A DNA stretch of 38,880 nt, from NCBI GenBank assembly GCA_002737275.1, contig NSIG01000016.1:10737-49616 (forward strand), read 5' to 3'. Source of the DNA: Opitutia bacterium. GTDB lineage: Bacteria; Verrucomicrobiota; Verrucomicrobiia; Opitutales; Opitutaceae. A model generated the notes under the pieces. That model was not told the origin of the DNA. It made no database searches and saw only the letters and a program-made list of their open reading frames with translations. Position numbers and translations under genes: made by a program. This document shows, one piece after another, positions 33,968 to 38,880 of this stretch. Numbering within the stretch: the first letter of the stretch is position 1; the number at the start of each line of letters is the position of its first letter.

Positions 33968-35020
33968 ATGAATACCACCATGCGCGCCGCCGTGTTGGAG
34001 TCCGCCCGCACGATCAAGGTCCAGCCCCGGTCCACCCCGGAACTGAAAGCCGGCATGGTCCTGCTTCGCGTCCGCCGCGCCGGAATTTGCGGTTCTGATC
34101 TGCACTACTTCGACCACGGCTGTTGCGGCGCGTTTGTGCCGACGCGTCCTTTCGTTTTGGGCCACGAGTTTGCTGCGGAAGTCGCCGCCATCGGCGAGGG
34201 CGTGGCCAACGTGCAAGTCGGCGCGCGCGTCACCGCCAATCCAGCCCGGGCCTGCCTCGTCTGCGAGTATTGCAAGAGCGGTCGCCCCAACCTCTGTCGC
34301 CACACGATCATGTTGGGCAGTGCCAGCACGACTCCACCCACCGATGGAGCGTTTGCGGAATTCGTCACCGTGCGCGCCGACCAGTGTCACGTCCTGCCGC
34401 CGGGTATGGATGACGCAACCGCCGCCATGCTGGAGCCGTTCGCCGTCGCACTCCACGCCGTGAAGCGCGCCGGAACTGTCTCGGGTAAACGCGTCTTGGT
34501 CACCGGTGGCGGCCCGATCGGATTACTCGTGGCCATGACCGCACGGATGTTTGGTGCCGCGCTCGTGGCGTTGAGCGACATCTTGGCCTCACGTCGCGAG
34601 ACCGCGCTGAAACTAGGTGCCGATGTGGGCTTAAATCCCACCGATCCCCACTTGGCTGAGGTTGTCCGCGAGCGGGTCGGCGACGGCTTTGATGTCGTGT
34701 TCGAGGCTTCGGGCGCAAAAGCCGCCCTCCGCCAAGCCTTCAATCTGGTGCGCCCTAGCGGCACGATTGTGCAAATCGGCACGTTGGGCACGGAGGACAT
34801 TCTACTCCCGGCGAATCAACTGATGGTGCGCGAAATCAACTTCATTGGCTCGATGCGCTACGGCAACGTCTTCGACGAAGCGATCCGCTTGGTTCAGGCC
34901 GGGCGAATCGATTTGCGACCGCTCATCAGCGGCGTCCTACCACTCTCCGAGGCCGTCGAGGCGATGCAGTTGGCCGGAGATAAGACCAACGCCCTCAAGG
35001 TGCAGCTGGAAATTAGCTAA
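33968..35020 (+). CDS. Zinc-dependent medium-chain dehydrogenase, L-idonate 5-dehydrogenase-like
   Basis: A cytoplasmic NAD(P)-linked polyol or aldonate dehydrogenase, 350 aa from the ATG at 33968. A TTG at 33944 overlapping the previous stop is less likely. Catalytic zinc ligands lie in GICGSDLHYFDHG (Cys) and VLGHEF (His, Glu). The structural zinc lobe is CLVCEYCKSGRPNLC with four cysteines. The Rossmann motif is VTGGGPIGLLVAMTARMFG. HYFDHG…G.F..TRPFVLGHE is closest to L-idonate 5-dehydrogenase, with sorbitol/threonine dehydrogenases as alternatives. It closes the operon and would act on the sugar acid brought in by the ExuT-like transporter. The converging rarA gene ends 63 bp further on. 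Confidence 0.9.
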   Translation: MNTTMRAAVLESARTIKVQPRSTPELKAGMVLLRVRRAGICGSDLHYFDHGCCGAFVPTRPFVLGHEFAAEVAAIGEGVANVQVGARVTANPARACLVCEYCKSGRPNLCRHTIMLGSASTTPPTDGAFAEFVTVRADQCHVLPPGMDDATAAMLEPFAVALHAVKRAGTVSGKRVLVTGGGPIGLLVAMTARMFGAALVALSDILASRRETALKLGADVGLNPTDPHLAEVVRERVGDGFDVVFEASGAKAALRQAFNLVRPSGTIVQIGTLGTEDILLPANQLMVREINFIGSMRYGNVFDEAIRLVQAGRIDLRPLISGVLPLSEAVEAMQLAGDKTNALKVQLEIS

Positions 35021-35083
35021 CGCTCCAAGCAATCAGCCTGTCAGTGCGCGATGACGAAGGTCCGCGATTCCTAGACGTTGGGA

Positions 35084-36442
35084 TCACTCTGATCGGAGCG
35101 GCCGTTGAGCCTTGAGTTCCTGCCAGCGGGCGAGACGGTCGGCGATTTTGGCCTCCCAGCCGGCGGTCTTCGGCGTGTAGAGCGCGAGCGGTTGCTCAAG
35201 ATAATTTTGGCCGGAAATATTTTCGGGGTAGTCGTGCGAGTAGAGGTAGCCTTTGCCATGGGCGTTTTGTTTGCTCGCAGCGCCACTTTTGTCGCGAAGC
35301 GGAAGTGGCACGGGTTGGACCGGCTCGGTCTTGAGCGCGGCGTGAGCGGCGGCGAGCGCCAGCGTGGCGGAATTACTCTTCGCCGCCGTTGCGATGTAGA
35401 GCGTCGCATGCGCCAGCGTGAGCTCGGCTTCGGGCAGGCCGATGAAATCGCAGGCGTGATGCGCGGCCACCGTGAGCGGCAGCGCCTGCGGATCGGCGAG
35501 GCCCACGTCCTCGCTGGCCAAGATCACCAGCCGTCGCGCGATGAACCGGGGGTCCTCACCACCTGCCAGCATCTTCGCCAACCAATACATGGCGGCGTCG
35601 GGATCACTGCCGCGGCAGCTTTTGATGAAAGCGGAAATCGTATCGTAGTGCTCATCTTCATCGGCGTCGTAGCGAATACGCCGCTCGCGCGCGAAGACCT
35701 CGAGATCAGCGACGCTCAACGCGACGCCCTCGGGCAGGCCGAGCACGAGGACTTCAAGGGCGTTGAGCGCGCGGCGGAGGTCGCCGTCGCACAGCACCGC
35801 AAGGTCGGCGAGCAGCTTGGGCTCGGCGGTGACGCCCCGCGTGCCCAGGCCGCGCTCCCCATCCGCGAGCGCGGCAGTCAACACGCCGGCAATGGCTGCC
35901 GGCGCGAGCGGTTCCAAGCGGAACAAGTGGCTGCGCGAAAGCAGCGGCGGATTCACATAGAAACCGGGGTTGTGCGTGGTCGCGCCGATCAAGCGAACGG
36001 TGCCTTCTTCAACGTCGGGCAAGAGCAGGTCCTGTTGCGATTTGTTGAAGCGGTGGAGTTCGTCGATAAATAGAATCGTGGCGGCCTCGGGCCGGCGGCG
36101 GGCGGTCGCGAGGATCTCGCGCAGCTCGGCCACGTTGGACATGACGGCGTTGATCCGGACGAAGCGGCTGCCGGTTTCGTGGGCGATGGCTTCCGCGATG
36201 CTGGTTTTTCCGCAGCCCGGCGGGCCGTAAAACAGGAGCGAACCGAAGCGATTCTGCGCGACCAGTCGCGGCAGGAGGCTGCCGGGCTTCAGCATGTGTT
36301 CCTGCCCCACGACCTCGGCCAGCCGCCGAGGCCGCATCCGGGCGGCCAGCGGCTGATGCGGGCCCGTCCGTTTTTCGCCGAGCCCAAGGGACGGCGCCGC
36401 CGGTTCCTCGGCGAAGAATTCGGGTTGATCGGCAGCGGGCAT
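35084..36442 (-). CDS. rarA: Replication-associated recombination protein A (AAA+ ATPase)
   Basis: A clamp-loader-like ATPase acting at stalled replication forks, also called MgsA. It is 452 aa from the ATG at 36442; an ATG at 36484 would add 14 residues. It begins PLAARMRPRRLAEVVGQEHML, then Walker A FYGPPGCGKTSIAEAIA, Walker B TILFIDELHRFNKSQQDLLLP, sensor 1 VRLIGATTHNPGFYVNPPLLSR. The C-terminal RarA block SAFIKSCRGSDPDAAMYWLAKMLAGGEDPRFIARRLVILASEDVGLADP is intact, as is the ending around YLYSHDYP. Length is normal. It is divergent from comEC, sharing a short upstream region. Confidence 0.96.
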   Translation of the reverse strand: MPAADQPEFFAEEPAAPSLGLGEKRTGPHQPLAARMRPRRLAEVVGQEHMLKPGSLLPRLVAQNRFGSLLFYGPPGCGKTSIAEAIAHETGSRFVRINAVMSNVAELREILATARRRPEAATILFIDELHRFNKSQQDLLLPDVEEGTVRLIGATTHNPGFYVNPPLLSRSHLFRLEPLAPAAIAGVLTAALADGERGLGTRGVTAEPKLLADLAVLCDGDLRRALNALEVLVLGLPEGVALSVADLEVFARERRIRYDADEDEHYDTISAFIKSCRGSDPDAAMYWLAKMLAGGEDPRFIARRLVILASEDVGLADPQALPLTVAAHHACDFIGLPEAELTLAHATLYIATAAKSNSATLALAAAHAALKTEPVQPVPLPLRDKSGAASKQNAHGKGYLYSHDYPENISGQNYLEQPLALYTPKTAGWEAKIADRLARWQELKAQRPLRSE

Positions 36443-36531
36443 TTCCCGGCCAATCTCCGCTAAATACCGCGAATGAAAAGGCATTTCAGAATTGGCGTGG
36501 AATGCGGGCGTTTGATGCTTAACTCGGCCTT

Positions 36532-38163
36532 ATGAGCAGTCGAAGCCTCGGACACCGCGCGCCGCTGCTGTGGCTGGTGATACCGGTGATGGCCGGCTTG
36601 GCGGCGGGACAAATCGCCGAAATCGCCCCACCCTTTTGGCTGCTGCTGACGGCGTTGACCGCGGCCGGTCTGGCCCTGCTCGCGGCCAATCGCCCGGGGT
36701 GGTGGGCGCTCGGGCTCGGCATCGCGATGAGCTGCGCCGGCCTGGCGGCCTACGGACTGCATCGGGCGCGGTTGCCGGCGTGGGATTCACTGCCGCCGCG
36801 CGAGGCGCGGCTCACTATCGAGATCGCGCGCACCTTTGTCCAAAACGATCCGGGGAAAATCTCGGGCTTGGCCACGGTGACGCGCGCGGACGAGCACCTG
36901 CGCGAACTGACGGGACAAAATATCTATTTCTCCCTGTCGCTCAAAAAAGGTGAAGTCCCGCCCTTGCGCACGGCGCTCGTTACCACCGTAGGCGTGCTCA
37001 CCGCGCTGCCGCGCAATCCCCCGGGCAATACCTTTGACGGTTACCTCGCAGGCGCGGGCATGAACTTTCGGCTAACCCGCGGACGAATCCTCGCTGAGGA
37101 ACGGGCGGCGACGGCCTACGCCCGGTTTTGCGCGCGGGCGGCGGAGCGATTTAAAACCATCTTGGGTTTAGGACTCGCGGAGAAGCGACCGGAGCTAGCG
37201 GGGCTCCTGCGCGCCATGATGCTCGGTGAAACGCACGAGCTCAGTGACGCGCAACACGAGCTGTTCAAGCAGAGCGGCACCATGCACCTCTTCGCGATCA
37301 GCGGGCTGAATATTGCGGTGATCGCAGGCGCGCTGACCATGCTGATGTGGCCGTTGCGGCGTTGGCCGCTGCTGCAATTTGGCGTCGGGGCCGCGCTGCT
37401 GTGGCTCTTTGTCGACATCACCGGCGCGGCACCGTCCGCGGTCCGCGCGTGGGCGATGGCCGTATTTTTACAGGCCTCGCTGGCGCTGTGGAAACCGGCC
37501 AGCGTGCTCGCGGCCCTCGCGGCCTCGGCCTTGGCGGTGTTGATCATCGCGCCACTCCAGATCTTCGGGGCGAGCTTTGTGATGAGCTACGGCATCGTCG
37601 CTGCGCTGCTTCTGCTGGGCCTGCCCCTCGGTGACGCCTGGATGGAGCGCTGGTCGCCCGGCCGTGACTTGCCCAAGGCCGCCTGGCGCTGGTGGCATCA
37701 CGCGGCGGGTGAGGCGTGGCTTTGGCTTGCGCCTGCCTTGGCGGTCGGCGCGGCGACGACCCTCGTGGGCCTGCTGACGGGGCTGCACTATTTTGGCCTG
37801 CTCACTCCGGGAGCGCTGCTGACCAATCTTGCCCTGATCCCGGCCGCGATCGTGGTCACTCTCGCCGGATTCGCGGCGTTGTTGTGCGGGCTGGTCGGCT
37901 GGATCGGTGGCGCCGTCCTGTGCAACCACGCGGCGGCACTCGTGCTGCTCGTGATCGAGCGCGGAGTGGCGTTGAGCGTCATGATTCCAGGAGCGTTTAG
38001 TCCCGCTCAGTTTACGGCCGGCTGGCTGGGCCCCGTCGGCCTCCTTCTTTTGGGAACGGGAATGCTGGCGGGATACGCGGCGGGTTGGCGGAGACGCGTT
38101 TGCTATTGGGTCCCGTTTGCGCTCGTGGGGCTGATTTTGATTTTCGGCGTCCGGTTTGGCTGA
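36532..38163 (+). CDS. comEC: ComEC/Rec2-family DNA-uptake channel, without metallo-beta-lactamase domain
   Basis: An inner-membrane channel for single-stranded DNA in natural transformation, 543 aa. The N-terminal helices and the OB-fold-like segment (about 85-190, LTIEIARTFVQND…GQNIYFSLSL…GNTFDGYLAGAGMNFRLT) precede the competence domain (about 225-500). That domain has the signature LLRAMMLGETHELSDAQHELFKQSGTMHLFAISGLNIAVIAG and ITGAAPSAVRAWAMA. Full-length ComEC of other bacteria continues with a metallo-beta-lactamase-like domain to 700 aa or more; here the protein ends after the last helices (…ILIFGVRFG) with an immediate stop. Short ComEC forms are known, and the nuclease part may be encoded elsewhere. 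Confidence 0.9.
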   Translation: MSSRSLGHRAPLLWLVIPVMAGLAAGQIAEIAPPFWLLLTALTAAGLALLAANRPGWWALGLGIAMSCAGLAAYGLHRARLPAWDSLPPREARLTIEIARTFVQNDPGKISGLATVTRADEHLRELTGQNIYFSLSLKKGEVPPLRTALVTTVGVLTALPRNPPGNTFDGYLAGAGMNFRLTRGRILAEERAATAYARFCARAAERFKTILGLGLAEKRPELAGLLRAMMLGETHELSDAQHELFKQSGTMHLFAISGLNIAVIAGALTMLMWPLRRWPLLQFGVGAALLWLFVDITGAAPSAVRAWAMAVFLQASLALWKPASVLAALAASALAVLIIAPLQIFGASFVMSYGIVAALLLLGLPLGDAWMERWSPGRDLPKAAWRWWHHAAGEAWLWLAPALAVGAATTLVGLLTGLHYFGLLTPGALLTNLALIPAAIVVTLAGFAALLCGLVGWIGGAVLCNHAAALVLLVIERGVALSVMIPGAFSPAQFTAGWLGPVGLLLLGTGMLAGYAAGWRRRVCYWVPFALVGLILIFGVRFG

Positions 38164-38216
38164 TCTTGGAAAAATTTTCCGTGTGTTCCACCCCACACCA
38201 AGGACATAGTTTCCCC

Positions 38217-38498
38217 ATGAAAAGCGCTTACGAACTTGCGATGGAACGTCTCGACAAATCTTCCCCCGCCGAGAAGCCGATCACCGCGGCCAAAAAAGCC
38301 CGGCTCGCCGAGATCGACCAAGTCTTCAAAGGAAAGCTCGCCGAGCGGGAAATCTTTTTGAAGCAACAGCTCAATCTCGCCTACGCCGAGCAGAAGGCCG
38401 AAGAGGTGGATAAAATCCAAAAGCAACTCGTGAGCGAACGCGCCCGGCTCGAGGAAGAGCGCGAGGCGGAAAAAGAGCAGGTGCGGCGCTCGAAGTGA
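38217..38498 (+). CDS. Small charged coiled-coil protein, unknown function
   Basis: A 93-aa protein from the ATG at 38217, 53 bp after comEC. Apart from the first 25 residues it is almost entirely charged alpha-helix with heptad character (KKARLAEIDQVFKGKLAEREIFLKQQLNLAYAEQKAEEVDKIQKQL, ERARLEEEREAEKEQVRRSK), suggesting a homodimeric coiled coil. It has no signal peptide, membrane segment or catalytic motif. A 'tttccgtgtgttcc' leader repeat lies just before it. Function unknown; the reading frame and composition look genuinely coding. Confidence 0.75.
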   Translation: MKSAYELAMERLDKSSPAEKPITAAKKARLAEIDQVFKGKLAEREIFLKQQLNLAYAEQKAEEVDKIQKQLVSERARLEEEREAEKEQVRRSK

Positions 38499-38536
38499 TT
38501 CGGTTCGCGACGGGAACGGGCCCGTAGTCGATGTTC

Positions 38537-38746
38537 GGCGCGTAGGTGCAGATAATTGAGCGGCGGCTGCAGCTGAATCCCACCGCCTTGGGCGGGCTCG
38601 ACCTCCTGCAGGAAAATGCTGTCGGCAGGGTGCCGGCGAATCTCGGCCAGCGTCAGCTCAAGATTGATCGGTGCGCACACCGGGTCAGTCTCAGCCCAAA
38701 TCTAGCCAAGCTGCATGTTAAGCTGGAGCACGCGGAAGCGGCTCAT
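38537..38746 (-). pseudogene. Decayed endonuclease/exonuclease/phosphatase gene fragment
   Basis: The ATG at 38746 starts MSRFRVLQLNMQLG, the first strand of the EEP fold, then hits TAG at 38704-38702. The same frame stays open beyond it and encodes IWAETDPVCAPINLELTLAEIRRHPADSIFLQEVEPAQ, whose LTLAEIRR…AD.IFLQEVE carries the metal-binding Glu of the family. Likeness ends near 38537, after about 70 codons, where the frame runs into unrelated sequence and then antisense into the coiled-coil gene. A full EEP protein needs about 250 aa. So this is an N-terminal remnant with an in-frame amber codon and a lost 3' part. Its start overlaps the stop of the preceding partial gene (ATGA), a relic of operon structure. 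Confidence 0.7.
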
Positions 38747-38880
38747 GGGAGGGCGCGCGGCTGGGGGCGGGCGGCGGCCGGAGTACTGACAACAGGAACT
38801 GCGCCGTCTGCGGGAGCGGCGCCATTGCGCCGAAAGACGAACCGGTTGACGCGGGCGGTCGTATCCGCGCCGAGCGCCGG
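38743..38880 (-). CDS. 3' end of an unidentified gene leaving the window
   Basis: A frame open from the window edge to TGA at 38745-38743, giving 45 C-terminal residues (…TTARVNRFVFRRNG…RPQPRALP). The last 25 or so are Pro/Ala-rich. Its TGA overlaps the ATG of the EEP remnant (ATGA), the normal sign of an operon partner. The fragment is too short to name. Confidence 0.45.
   Translation of the reverse strand, partial: PALGADTTARVNRFVFRRNGAAPADGAVPVVSTPAAARPQPRALP

Noticed and set aside
1-38880. tRNA, rRNA, CRISPR arrays, IS elements, prophage, riboswitches
   Set aside because: No cloverleaf with a TTCGA-type arm, no regularly spaced direct repeats of 25-40 bp, and no transposase, integrase or phage gene was seen on either strand.

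Overview
The window looks like a chromosomal segment of a GC-rich verrucomicrobium, most likely of the Opitutaceae/Opitutales. This is inferred from two very large TonB-dependent receptors with the 'L(T/E)PFEVSA / LEAFTVTG' start of the mature protein, a XylR-like (periplasmic-binding-domain plus AraC) regulator, a SusD-less glycan-uptake operon, weak Shine-Dalgarno sequences, and several dispersed hairpin repeats of a kind I associate with Verrucomicrobiota. I see no tRNA, rRNA, CRISPR array, IS element or phage gene.

Layout. (1) 1-975: a DUF2975 membrane protein and its small XRE partner behind a near-perfect 31-bp palindrome. (2) 1145-6142, minus strand: an ATP-grasp-like protein of unknown substrate, prfB with a complete programmed +1 frameshift site, then fcl and gmd for GDP-L-fucose synthesis. 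(3) 6383-11045, plus strand: housekeeping genes pyrH, frr, proB and a UvrD/Rep-type helicase. (4) 11256-14091: a probable electrophile/quinone-detoxification group (VOC dioxygenase-like protein, MhqD-like esterase, aldo/keto reductase), with two copies of a 19-bp palindrome in front of the esterase. (5) 14169-20620, minus strand: FKBP lipoprotein, TonB receptor, GlpT and GlpQ; the last two overlap by ATGA, suggesting scavenging of glycerophosphodiesters. (6) 21014-35020: the most interesting part, a ten-cistron glycan-utilisation locus. A divergent XylR-like regulator faces a TonB receptor carrying an EF-hand. Tightly packed behind the receptor are a possible 66-aa ORF, an S1 sulfatase, an ExuT-like MFS transporter, a Gfo/Idh oxidoreductase, two proteins of unrecognised family (295 and 398 aa), a 109-aa orphan, a secreted parallel beta-helix (GH141-like) protein with a golvesin-like C-terminus, and an L-idonate-5-dehydrogenase-like enzyme. 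(7) 35084-38880: rarA, a short ComEC lacking the metallo-beta-lactamase domain, a small coiled-coil protein, a decayed endonuclease/exonuclease/phosphatase gene, and the 3' end of a gene leaving the window.

How the parts may work together. In the big locus the outer-membrane receptor would import a glycan fragment. The exported sulfatase and beta-helix enzyme would desulfate and cleave it. The MFS protein would take a uronate-like monomer into the cytoplasm, and the two dehydrogenases would oxidise or reduce it. The substrate is inferred to be a sulfated glycan containing uronic acid and/or deoxysugar. The three orphan proteins are fixed inside the operon and are the best candidates for undescribed chemistry.

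The intergenic spaces carry at least three families of hairpin repeats (arms built on CCCGATG, CGCGACG and CACGGGCG). One copy is the prfB terminator, one pair is inverted behind the helicase gene, and one has been absorbed in frame into a coding sequence.
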